DNA from: a virus
Length of the DNA: 40,843 nt
Virus record (IMG/VR): IMGVR_UViG_3300042542_000683
Span: 1 to 40,843 of that record
Direction: 5' to 3' (one strand)
The notes beneath the pieces are model-generated. The model was not told where the DNA came from. It searched no databases and worked only from the letters and a program-made list of their open reading frames with translations. Below, one piece after another: positions 7,482-15,000 of this stretch. Positions within the stretch are counted from its first letter, which is position 1. Every line of letters begins with the position of its first letter. The position numbers and the translations under genes are program-made.

Positions 7482-8165
7482 TTAATCTACGGGGTCAAAG
7501 CCAAACTCATTAACACTGTCACCGTTAAACCATAAATTTTTGGCGGGTGTAACTTGACTTAGAATTTTGCCGCCATTTAATACATTACTTGCTAAATGTT
7601 CTTTAGCGTAAGTAGGTGAAAGTGTTACCCAATCGCCAGGGTTAATTTTGTCCACGCCTTCAGGTACGGCTCTGTAAATAGTTACAGGGGCGTTAGGTTT
7701 GCCTTGAATTGCCACAATTGCCGCCCTGCTTTCCTTATCTGATTGAGCATAACCTGAACCATACAATTTAGGATTTTTGTAAAAGCCTGGCATCATTTCT
7801 TCAACATCAGTTGCAGGAGATCCAAATTCATCTGATCTTGTAGGGGCTTGGTGACGCATGCGGTAATTATCAGTTTCTTCAACTGGTTCACCTGCTCCTG
7901 CTTGTTGCGCTTCTGCTCCCGCTCCACCGCCAACGGCTTGTGGGCCGCGTGATCCAGTAGTAAAACGCCCTCTGTCATCATGGTTTGGGTTGCCTTTTTC
8001 AATGTCAGCGCCTTTAATTATTTCATCAATCTCTTTTTCTCTACGCGCCAATTCTGCTTTAGCGCCAGGTATGCCTTCTTCAGCACTTAACACAACTTCA
8101 ATAATTGATGCTTGCGCCCAATTAACATCTACTGGCGGTTCACAACTTTCAGTTTTTTCAGACAT
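7482..8165 (-). CDS. ADP-ribosyltransferase-like head protein
   Basis: A 227-residue protein. Residues 1-55 are helical. Residues 58-75 (KGNPNHDDRGRFTTGSRG) resemble the 'NPNHD..GRF' linker seen in phage minor head proteins. A low-complexity Gly/Ala stretch follows. Residues about 155-227 carry an ADP-ribosyltransferase-type core: VTIYRAVPEG (Arg165), DWVTLSPTYAKEH (TLS, Ser183), and WFNGDSVNEFGF (Glu220), the order R-S-E expected for this fold. Such proteins may be packaged and injected to modify host targets, or may process the head. It starts inside the end of the 76-residue gene (8-nt overlap). Confidence 0.6.
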   Translation of the reverse strand: MSEKTESCEPPVDVNWAQASIIEVVLSAEEGIPGAKAELARREKEIDEIIKGADIEKGNPNHDDRGRFTTGSRGPQAVGGGAGAEAQQAGAGEPVEETDNYRMRHQAPTRSDEFGSPATDVEEMMPGFYKNPKLYGSGYAQSDKESRAAIVAIQGKPNAPVTIYRAVPEGVDKINPGDWVTLSPTYAKEHLASNVLNGGKILSQVTPAKNLWFNGDSVNEFGFDPVD

Positions 8166-8388
8166 AAGTTACACCTTCCATCTTGCCATCTGTTTTAAGA
8201 TGTTTAAGTTTTGCGGGCAAACCGTTTAACACCCAATTTTTGTATGGCTGTGGCACATCATCAATTGATGATGCTTTGGTGTACCAGGCTCTAAATTCTG
8301 CAAGCGTGTTTAAATCTTCAGGCTTTTTGATGTCAAACTCATTGATAGCCGTTGCCCATTTAACGCTTATTACATGGTCTGTAATCAT
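8158..8388 (-). CDS. 76-residue protein between two ART-like genes, unknown
   Basis: Begins MITDHVISVKWATAINEFDI and ends KTDGKMEGVTYV. It is mostly helical and charged, with EFRAWYTKASSIDDVPQPYK in the middle and no recognised motif. Its ATG overlaps the TGA of the large MuF protein (ATGA) and its end overlaps the start of the second ART-like gene, so all three appear translationally coupled. Possible roles are a packaging adaptor, a chaperone, or an immunity-type partner restraining the neighbouring effector domains in the producing cell. None of these is shown by the sequence. Confidence 0.65.
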   Translation of the reverse strand: MITDHVISVKWATAINEFDIKKPEDLNTLAEFRAWYTKASSIDDVPQPYKNWVLNGLPAKLKHLKTDGKMEGVTYV

Positions 8389-10850
8389 TCTTTTACCACC
8401 ACTGCCCCTCTGTTTAGAATTACATACATGGCATCTTTGCCATTGTCTGCTAAATCTGAATACCTAATTGCGTCATAACCATTAGCCGCGGCGTATGCAC
8501 CAGGATCTTTAAATGTCCAACCTAAAGCGCGCAAGTCATCACGGAACGCAATTGCTTTTAAAGTGTCTGTTGGCATGCCTCCCATTGTTTCTACATAAGC
8601 ATCTACAAATTGCCCCATTACTGGATCGCTGTAAGAACGCCCAAATGCTTTGTCATAGAAAGCGCTTGATAATGCTTTTGCTCCCGTTTCGGCAACATCA
8701 TGTTCTATAAATTTAGCCGTTGGGGATAGCACCATTTCCAAAACATTGCCTGGTTTATCCATTGCGTATTTAAGAACAAATTCATAATTTACGCCTGAAT
8801 ACACTCCATTGCCAATTACGCCAGTACCAACAAACATGTCACCCGATTTAAACATTTCAATCATTTGCTCAGCGGTAAGCGTTTCATCACCAATTACGCC
8901 GCGGTACACTTTAACGCCGCCTTTTTGTGCCAACAAATCGAAATCTTTGGCGCTTACAATAATAGGTTTTGCCGTAAACCCTTGAGCCTCTAGCAAAGCC
9001 TTTAAGCGCGGATCTCCACCAACAGGGCGGTATGTTGTAATGTATTCATTAGTAGATCCTTGCCAAATTTTTGTAGGCGCGCTAGGAGGATCTTTAATTT
9101 TAGAAATTTCAACAATTTTGTTTTTATCCCATGCTTCAAGATCTTTAACTTTGGCAGGGTTTGAAGCAAAAGTAATAACCTTTATTGGTTTAACAATTAC
9201 AGGAACTTTCCAACCAAATTCTTTAGCCATAGCCTGAACCAAAGCGTTAGGGGTTTTTCCTCCTGTTTGAATATACTCAGTAAACATTTCAGCATAAAAT
9301 TCTTTAGTGTTTCTGCCTGAGTATTGACTTTTAAACGCGTCAGGAAATTGCGCTTTAAGTCTAGCAATAGCGTTTTGGCGTTGATAACTTTGCGATCCGT
9401 ATGAAATGTCATCAATAAGATGACCCCATTCATGGGTAAGCGTGTATTCAAGTTGAGTTGTTTTAGGAGTAACAGGCATTTTGAACCCGCCTTTTTCTGT
9501 TGCTCCGTAAAGGGGATTTCTAACAGTTTCAGGAGTTACCCATAAATCTGATCTGCCGCCATAAGCCCAACCGTATTTAGTTTTTGACTCTTTTTCAATG
9601 TGTATAACAGCCCGTTCTTTAGGGTTATTTATTTGTAATTTTTCTACTTCTTTAATAACTAAAGCGCGTTCCGCTTCTGTTGTTTTTAAACCCTGATAAC
9701 TAAATTGAACTTCAATTTTGCCATTTTTGTAAATTACGCCTTTATCCAATAATGATTTATCTGCTCGCTTAATTATGTTGGGGCTAAGCAATGCTTCAGC
9801 CCTCATTCTGCTAAGCGGGGTACTGTAAGAGCGTATAAGGTTTTGTACAGCGGCTTCTCTTACAACATCACGCGGAAGAATTTGCCATTCACCAGGCTTA
9901 AAGTCACGCGCATCTAATTGTTCATAGAAAGTTTGAGCGCTATTTGTAACTTTAGGTGCATGGAGTTCTGCCATAATCCGTTCTGCTTGTTGTTGAGCAG
10001 TTGGGAAAGCAGGTGCAGGTGGCGGTGGTGCAATAATTGTTGCGCCTGGCATCTCAGGTTCTTCCTCATATCCAGGAATTACAGGGAGCAACACGCAACG
10101 GCAATGTGGGTGAGCAGGGGGCTGAGCATCACCTGACGCAAAGGTTTGACCAATAACAATTACTTGCCCGTCATTTTTAGCGCATACATCACATGGATCA
10201 GATACCGCCCATTCCATCTTTTGTAGGCCAGCCTCTTTGTAATTTTGTATTGAGCCAAATGACATAGCGCGGTTTTGCTCAGTAATGGCAATTGTAAGAG
10301 CGCGGCTAGGACTTGCCACATGCCGCCCAATCATTACAGCGGCGCTTTCAGCATCTAGGCCAGCGGCGATTGAGTCAGAAAGAGCAGTGCCTAAATTTAT
10401 TACAGTTTCTTTATTAAACTTTTTGAAATAACTATCAGCGTTTACGCTTGTTAAATAATCAAGAAAACCTTTAGGCGGATTGAGCAAAAGAGCAGTGGCT
10501 TTATCTCCAGGCTTCCAGTTATCCCAATTGATTTCAATATCATCAGCCTTGTTTGCTTCACGGGTTTTGCGTATCCATTCACCAGCGGCGGCTTGCCCTA
10601 AAAGGTAAGCCTCAGCCCATGCGCGTGTAACGGTTTGACGCAACGGTTCATCATTAAGATAAATGTTAAGTATGAGCCATGAGCGAGCGCGTGTGCGGTC
10701 TTGTGCAGGATTGTCAGTTGGTTGCGGTTGAGTTTCCTGATACTTATCAAAAACTCTTTTAAAATCCGTTACCTGGTACAACGCCGCTCTAATCTTGACC
10801 GCGTTCTTTGCCGCTAAGCGCCCGTCTGCCTCAAGAGCGCCTTTGATCAT
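8385..10850 (-). CDS. MuF minor head protein fused to metallopeptidase-like and ART-like domains
   Basis: An 821-residue multidomain protein next to the portal. Residues 1-260 form the phage Mu gpF-like head morphogenesis domain, ending in the Cys/His signature CDVCAKNDGQV ... PPAHPHCRCVLLPV. A Pro-rich linker follows (IIAPPPPAPAFPTAQ). Residues about 300-560 hold a gluzincin-like domain with HEWGHLID (H473-E474...H477) and a downstream FYAEMFTEYIQTGG, whose Glu could be the third zinc ligand. From about residue 640 there is an ART-like domain: GVKVYRGVIGDETLT (Arg650) and GVIGNGVYSG. MuF proteins with C-terminal toxin-type domains are known in phages and prophages and are thought to travel inside the head. 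The start overlaps the portal stop (ATGA). Confidence 0.75.
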   Translation of the reverse strand: MIKGALEADGRLAAKNAVKIRAALYQVTDFKRVFDKYQETQPQPTDNPAQDRTRARSWLILNIYLNDEPLRQTVTRAWAEAYLLGQAAAGEWIRKTREANKADDIEINWDNWKPGDKATALLLNPPKGFLDYLTSVNADSYFKKFNKETVINLGTALSDSIAAGLDAESAAVMIGRHVASPSRALTIAITEQNRAMSFGSIQNYKEAGLQKMEWAVSDPCDVCAKNDGQVIVIGQTFASGDAQPPAHPHCRCVLLPVIPGYEEEPEMPGATIIAPPPPAPAFPTAQQQAERIMAELHAPKVTNSAQTFYEQLDARDFKPGEWQILPRDVVREAAVQNLIRSYSTPLSRMRAEALLSPNIIKRADKSLLDKGVIYKNGKIEVQFSYQGLKTTEAERALVIKEVEKLQINNPKERAVIHIEKESKTKYGWAYGGRSDLWVTPETVRNPLYGATEKGGFKMPVTPKTTQLEYTLTHEWGHLIDDISYGSQSYQRQNAIARLKAQFPDAFKSQYSGRNTKEFYAEMFTEYIQTGGKTPNALVQAMAKEFGWKVPVIVKPIKVITFASNPAKVKDLEAWDKNKIVEISKIKDPPSAPTKIWQGSTNEYITTYRPVGGDPRLKALLEAQGFTAKPIIVSAKDFDLLAQKGGVKVYRGVIGDETLTAEQMIEMFKSGDMFVGTGVIGNGVYSGVNYEFVLKYAMDKPGNVLEMVLSPTAKFIEHDVAETGAKALSSAFYDKAFGRSYSDPVMGQFVDAYVETMGGMPTDTLKAIAFRDDLRALGWTFKDPGAYAAANGYDAIRYSDLADNGKDAMYVILNRGAVVVKE

Positions 10851-12694
10851 GTTAGATAAGCCTTAGCCAGCGCCCTAGCGGTATCTAAATCGCCATCAAA
10901 AGCACAACGGTTAAGAGCATCTCCTACAATTGGATCTAGTGATTTAAACTCAAATAATCTTGCGCGTTTTCCTTTAGCCGCCCATTTCATAAATGCTTTT
11001 ACTTCTGTGGCTTCTTCTTCTGAACTATCTGTAACGGCTATTTCTTCAGGTTTTTCTTCCAACGGATTAGGAGTTGTTGGATTAATTGGTGTTGCATCAG
11101 AGCCGCTAAGTGCTGGAGCATTTGCGGCAGTAACCGCATCAATAATGCCATCAGGTGAAAATAACAAAACGCTTGAACCTGTAACCATCATTGGCATGTC
11201 TGCCTGTGGTGTATCAAGTAAAGGCAAGCCCATTTCAGAACGGCGTTCATTGATTGACTTACCGCCTGAGCGCACTTCAATTTCATTCTTGCGGGCGTTT
11301 TCTTCATTGTCCAAACGGTTTGAAGTCATTAGTTTGAATTCAAGTTCACGCGGCATACCTAAGTATGTGTAAGAAAGATTTGTTAGTTGCTTTGAGATCC
11401 AGTTAGCAAGCGGGCCAATGCCTAACGCTTCTGCATTTTCTGCTTGACCTTCTGAATAACCTGAGCCACCTAAACCGCCCTTTGGAGAAAAACCAATTTC
11501 AGATGGTTGAACGCCAAAGTGACCGCAAATAGAAGTAACTAAATAATCATCAAGAGTATCTTTAAACTTTTCGCCATAACCTTCATTGACAATTGGAGTT
11601 AAACCCTTTGGCAATAGGCGGGCGCGCTTGCGTTGCTGTGTCTGTCCAGCAAGATCATCATTGAGAATACGCTCATAAGCAAGCAAGAGATCAGGGTTAG
11701 TTCCCCAATCTTCATCAGTTGTAAACATCAATTCAGGCATAACGCCATCTGTGTACTCAGCGCGTATCCATTGCTGACGGCGTAGGTAAATGTCTGCTAG
11801 TGAAAGCGCTCGCTCTACTGGGCTAAATCCGTAAACAGAAATAGAACGGCGATTGCGCACCATGTAAGCCAATTGATCAGATGTAAATTCACCATCTGCT
11901 TTTGGATCTTCATCTGTTGCGGAAAATTCTGAGCGCGGGAAACCATAAAGGATCTGTTGGAACGCGGCGTTTGGTGGCATTGGGCGCATACCGCGGTCAT
12001 CAATAAGTGGTTTGATTGTTGTGCCATCAAGAATTTGGAAACCGTATAGATCTCCACCTACTGTTGGCTGTGGGTAAACCGCCCACGCATCAACAACAAG
12101 AATGTCCTCAACAGCAATGTTGATCCAGTCCTGCCATGTGTATCCGTTTGCAGGGTCAGGGTTTTCCCAAAATGTACGCAAGCGGTTAATTTCATCTGTG
12201 TACTTCTCGCGGGCTTTAGCCATAGCGCGCACATGATCGCCGCCTGACTCAGCCGCAATCTTTTCTGAAGCGTCATCACCTAAAACAATGTCAAACTGAA
12301 GGCCGTTCATTTTTGATTTAGTTACTTCAATACAACGGCGCAAAATATCAATTGCATCTGCTGAAGCGCGCAATGTATTAAACGGAACAAGTTTTGTTTC
12401 CGTAATGTTGATGTTCTGAGCAACCTGGTATTCATAACGGCGTGGCTCAGGGCGGCCTGTAATCGGATCAACGGGGTTAATTGCGCCAGGAAGAATTGGC
12501 ATGCCTGGGCCAAATGGAACTGTTGCGCTAAATGGTGCGCGTGGGAGTGCGGTTGTGTTGCCGTATTGTGACTGTAATTGCAAGCCATTCATTAACTCTT
12601 GTGTACCAATTGTTGTTGCACCAACAGGCAGGTTAGGGCCTTTTTCAATGTCAGTTCCAACAATTGCTCTTACGATACGGTCACGCAAACCCAT
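10847..12694 (-). CDS. Portal protein
   Basis: A 615-residue protein beginning MGLRDRIVRAIVGTDIEKGP. Portal features include RRCIEVTKSKMNGLQFDI (stem helix entry), WQDWINIAVEDILVVDAWAVYP and a wing region with DGTTIKPLIDDRG. They continue with VYGFSPVERALSLADIYLRRQQW, DDYLVTSICGHFGVQPSEIGF and a C-terminal NEIEVRSGGKSINERRSEMGLPLL, as in HK97/SPP1-type actinophage portals that form the dodecameric DNA gate. The last 120 residues are acidic and then basic (KRARLFEFKSLDPIVG) and may contact the MuF protein. SD GAGGGG lies 6 nt before the ATG. Upstream the genome switches strand into the plus-strand island, so this gene probably has its own promoter in 12695-12776 or depends on long antisense read-through. 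Confidence 0.85.
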   Translation of the reverse strand: MGLRDRIVRAIVGTDIEKGPNLPVGATTIGTQELMNGLQLQSQYGNTTALPRAPFSATVPFGPGMPILPGAINPVDPITGRPEPRRYEYQVAQNINITETKLVPFNTLRASADAIDILRRCIEVTKSKMNGLQFDIVLGDDASEKIAAESGGDHVRAMAKAREKYTDEINRLRTFWENPDPANGYTWQDWINIAVEDILVVDAWAVYPQPTVGGDLYGFQILDGTTIKPLIDDRGMRPMPPNAAFQQILYGFPRSEFSATDEDPKADGEFTSDQLAYMVRNRRSISVYGFSPVERALSLADIYLRRQQWIRAEYTDGVMPELMFTTDEDWGTNPDLLLAYERILNDDLAGQTQQRKRARLLPKGLTPIVNEGYGEKFKDTLDDYLVTSICGHFGVQPSEIGFSPKGGLGGSGYSEGQAENAEALGIGPLANWISKQLTNLSYTYLGMPRELEFKLMTSNRLDNEENARKNEIEVRSGGKSINERRSEMGLPLLDTPQADMPMMVTGSSVLLFSPDGIIDAVTAANAPALSGSDATPINPTTPNPLEEKPEEIAVTDSSEEEATEVKAFMKWAAKGKRARLFEFKSLDPIVGDALNRCAFDGDLDTARALAKAYLT

Positions 12695-12716
12695 GTGTAT
12701 CCCCTCAATGTGCCTC

Positions 12717-12742
12717 TTGTATTTCAGGCGTGTGGTTATGAT
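12717..12742 (+). promoter_or_regulatory. Possible promoter for the plus-strand glycan cassette
   Basis: The divergent gap between the portal and the plus-strand island contains TATGAT (12737-12742) 34 nt before the first ATG, with TTGTAT 14 nt further upstream. The spacer is short, so only the -10-like element is moderately convincing. Confidence 0.35.
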
Positions 12743-12776
12743 AGCGATTTATTGGAATTCATGTAGTGTAAGGCTT

Positions 12777-13778
12777 ATGAACTTAGTACAAAGGGCAGTA
12801 CAAAACGGCGGCAAATTAGCCCCATTAGTCATACCACACGGATTAACAAGCGGTACAGGTTTAATGAACCCCTCAATTTTTATTGATGATGACGGGGAAA
12901 TTTTAGTAAACCTACGCCATGTTAATTACACCCTTTACCATGCTGAAAATGAGCAACTATTTCCTAGCCGTCACGGGCCTCTTTCTTATTTGCACCCTGA
13001 AAAAGATCGCCGTTTAGTAACCGTCAATTATCTTTGCCGCTTAAACGCCAACCTTGAAATGACTCACCATGCCAAAGTGGATACATCTGCTTTTGATGTT
13101 GAACCTATTTGGGAGTTTGTTGGGGAAGAAGATTGCCGCGTAATTCAATGGGGCGGGGAGTATTACTTAGTTGGAGTGCGGCGCGATACAACTACCAATG
13201 GCGTAGGCCGTATGGAGTACAGCAAGATTGAGATTGATCGTGAGAACTGGACTGTCAAAGAAATTAGCCGTGTGCGCATAAATGCCCCTGAGCCAAATGA
13301 CTCATATTGTGAAAAAAATTGGATACCTGTAAATGATAAGCCTTTTCACTTTATCAAATGGACTATGCCAACAGAGTTAGTAAAGGCTGATCCTGAAACA
13401 GGCGCGTGTGAACAGATTTTTGTAAAGCCAACAGTTGCGCCTCCTGCTGATCAGCGTGGATCTAGCCATGTAATCCGTTGGGGCAGTATGTACATTTCTA
13501 TTACCCATGAAGTAAACCTATTTAAGAATTACCTAAAGCAGAAAGATGCAATTTACCGTCACCGTTTAGTTGTATGGGATCAAGAGTTAAACATTGTGGG
13601 ATTAGGTCAGCCTTTTTCTTTCCTTGATGCTCGCGTTGAATTCTGTGTAGGGGCAACGGTTCACAAAGGTAACCTTTTGGTGTCTTTTGGTTTTCAGGAT
13701 AACGCCGCTTTTGTTTTGCAAGTACCGCAAAAGGTAGTAGAAGATCTAATAGTGGAGGCATTATCTAATGAAAATTGA
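12777..13778 (+). CDS. Five-bladed beta-propeller glycosidase-like protein
   Basis: A 333-residue protein if translation begins at the ATG at 12777 (MNLVQRAVQNGGKL). Upstream in-frame starts would run into the portal gene on the other strand and are unlikely. Repeated blade-like strands include MNPSIFIDDDGEILVNLRHV, CRVIQWGGEYYLVGVRRD, CEKNWIPVNDKPFHFIKW and a final ARVEFCVGATVHKG, the pattern of the GH43/GH130-type five-bladed propellers often paired with glycosyltransferase genes. It may bind or trim a glycan, such as the host wall polysaccharide or a virion glycan. It overlaps the next gene by 11 nt and heads a three-gene operon on the strand opposite to the structural genes. SD AAGG is close to the ATG and weak. 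Confidence 0.6.
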   Translation: MNLVQRAVQNGGKLAPLVIPHGLTSGTGLMNPSIFIDDDGEILVNLRHVNYTLYHAENEQLFPSRHGPLSYLHPEKDRRLVTVNYLCRLNANLEMTHHAKVDTSAFDVEPIWEFVGEEDCRVIQWGGEYYLVGVRRDTTTNGVGRMEYSKIEIDRENWTVKEISRVRINAPEPNDSYCEKNWIPVNDKPFHFIKWTMPTELVKADPETGACEQIFVKPTVAPPADQRGSSHVIRWGSMYISITHEVNLFKNYLKQKDAIYRHRLVVWDQELNIVGLGQPFSFLDARVEFCVGATVHKGNLLVSFGFQDNAAFVLQVPQKVVEDLIVEALSNEN

Positions 13779-14331
13779 TCAATTAGTTGTTGAATTATCT
13801 AAAGATCCATTTAATCCAGCGCTTAATTTTGATGTTGCGGTGGAGTATGAGAAGCAAAATCAGACTGCTTCAGCCGTTTCTTTCTATTTAAGGACTGCTG
13901 AATACGGTCACACTTACCACCCTAGCCTTACTTATGCCTCACTTTTAAAGGTTGCCCATTGCTTTGATGATCAGAATGACCGCCAGGGAACTGTTAGCAA
14001 TTGTTTATTACAGGCTGTGGCTTATCTGCCCTACCGCCCTGAAGCCTATTTTCTTTTGGCTCAGTTTTATGAACGCTTAGGACAATGGCAAGAATGTTAT
14101 ACCTGGGCGCAATTAGGATTGCATCAACAACCATGTGGAGCATTGCCAGTACATGTTGGTTATGAAGGCCAATATGTACTGGTATTTGAAAAAGCAGTAG
14201 CCGCGTGGTGGATAGGGCGCAAAGAAGAAAGCCTAGATTTGTTGCGTCAATTAAATGTAATAAACCTTGAGCCTGGTTATGCAACAGCAGTTAAAAACAA
14301 TTTGGAAAGGCTTAGCCATGTTGATGTTTGA
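13768..14331 (+). CDS. TPR-repeat protein of the glycan cassette
   Basis: A 187-residue helical-repeat protein. Paired helices recur with TPR spacing: NPALNFDVAVEYEKQNQTAS, SLTYASLLKVAHCFDDQND, then a clear unit YRPEAYFLLAQFYERLGQWQ with ECYTWAQLGLHQQP. The same 'rpEa...la.~y...~~w..a...a..gL' block often forms the C-terminal half of phage or bacterial glycosyltransferase-TPR fusions. Here no catalytic glycosyltransferase part is present, so it may be a scaffold for a host enzyme. SD GGAGG stands 8 nt before the ATG. It overlaps the propeller gene upstream and the methyltransferase downstream. Confidence 0.65.
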   Translation: MKIDQLVVELSKDPFNPALNFDVAVEYEKQNQTASAVSFYLRTAEYGHTYHPSLTYASLLKVAHCFDDQNDRQGTVSNCLLQAVAYLPYRPEAYFLLAQFYERLGQWQECYTWAQLGLHQQPCGALPVHVGYEGQYVLVFEKAVAAWWIGRKEESLDLLRQLNVINLEPGYATAVKNNLERLSHVDV

Positions 14332-14992
14332 TGTAGGGGCTAATCGCGGTGATGCAACACTTGCCGCGCTTGCTCAAGGATACCGCGTAATAGCCTTAGA
14401 AGCCGCTCCACGCGTTTATTCACGCCTAGTTAGTAACTTTATTTACAACCCAAATGTTGTGCCTCTTAGAATGGCTGTGGCTGAAAAAGATAATGAACGC
14501 CTAAAATTTTATGAGGCTGAAGAAGATGGCCTTTCAACGCTAAGCAAAGAGTGGCTAACCAAAGAGGGCATGCCATACAACGGTAAGCCTCACCGTGAGA
14601 TTGAAGTAAACACAATTACGCTAGACACATTGGCTGACAAATATGGCAACCCTGACTTAATCAAAATTGATGTGGAAGGTGCTGAGTGGGAAGTATTTAA
14701 AGGAATGACGCGCCATTACGGGGGAACGCTTTGTTTTGAATGGACACTTCAAACTTTAGAACAGCATGAAGAACAATTAGATTATTTATGGAATTTGGGC
14801 TATCGGGAAGTTGCACCGCAATACATAGTTAATCATTTAGAAGAACCAAAAGAATGGTTTGATTTACAACCGCAAAGTACAGGTTCATTATTAAAATGGC
14901 ATAGCCAACATTTACAGGCGTGGCTTGACGGCGGTTGGAAAGTTGCCAACCTACGCCCTACCGCTGATGTTGGAATGTTGTGGGTGCGTTAA
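14318..14992 (+). CDS. FkbM-family SAM-dependent methyltransferase
   Basis: About 224 residues starting at ATG 14318, chosen because GGAAAGG lies 7 nt upstream; an earlier in-frame ATG at 14267 has no such site. The SAM-binding motif I is MFDVGANRGDATLAALAQG. The acidic motif II is VIALEAAPRVYSRL, and the FkbM signature is DLIKIDVEGAEWEVFKGM. FkbM enzymes O-methylate sugars and other small-molecule hydroxyls, so with the propeller and TPR genes this points to glycan modification. It overlaps the TPR gene by 14 nt. Its stop overlaps the stop of the convergent collagen-like gene by 4 nt, leaving no room for a terminator. Confidence 0.8.
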   Translation: MLMFDVGANRGDATLAALAQGYRVIALEAAPRVYSRLVSNFIYNPNVVPLRMAVAEKDNERLKFYEAEEDGLSTLSKEWLTKEGMPYNGKPHREIEVNTITLDTLADKYGNPDLIKIDVEGAEWEVFKGMTRHYGGTLCFEWTLQTLEQHEEQLDYLWNLGYREVAPQYIVNHLEEPKEWFDLQPQSTGSLLKWHSQHLQAWLDGGWKVANLRPTADVGMLWVR

Positions 14993-15000
14993 GCGCTTAA
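14989..15000. repeat. 12-bp palindrome at the convergent stop codons
   Basis: TTAAGCGCTTAA is a perfect palindrome that contains the stop codon of the methyltransferase (plus, 14990-14992) and the stop of the fibre gene (minus, 14991-14989). It is too short to be a good terminator, so the two convergent transcripts probably overlap. Confidence 0.6.

Noticed and set aside
12501-12776. Upstream in-frame extension of the plus-strand propeller gene
   Set aside because: It would lie antisense inside the portal gene and the product has no recognisable fold. The ATG at 12777 fits the domain start.
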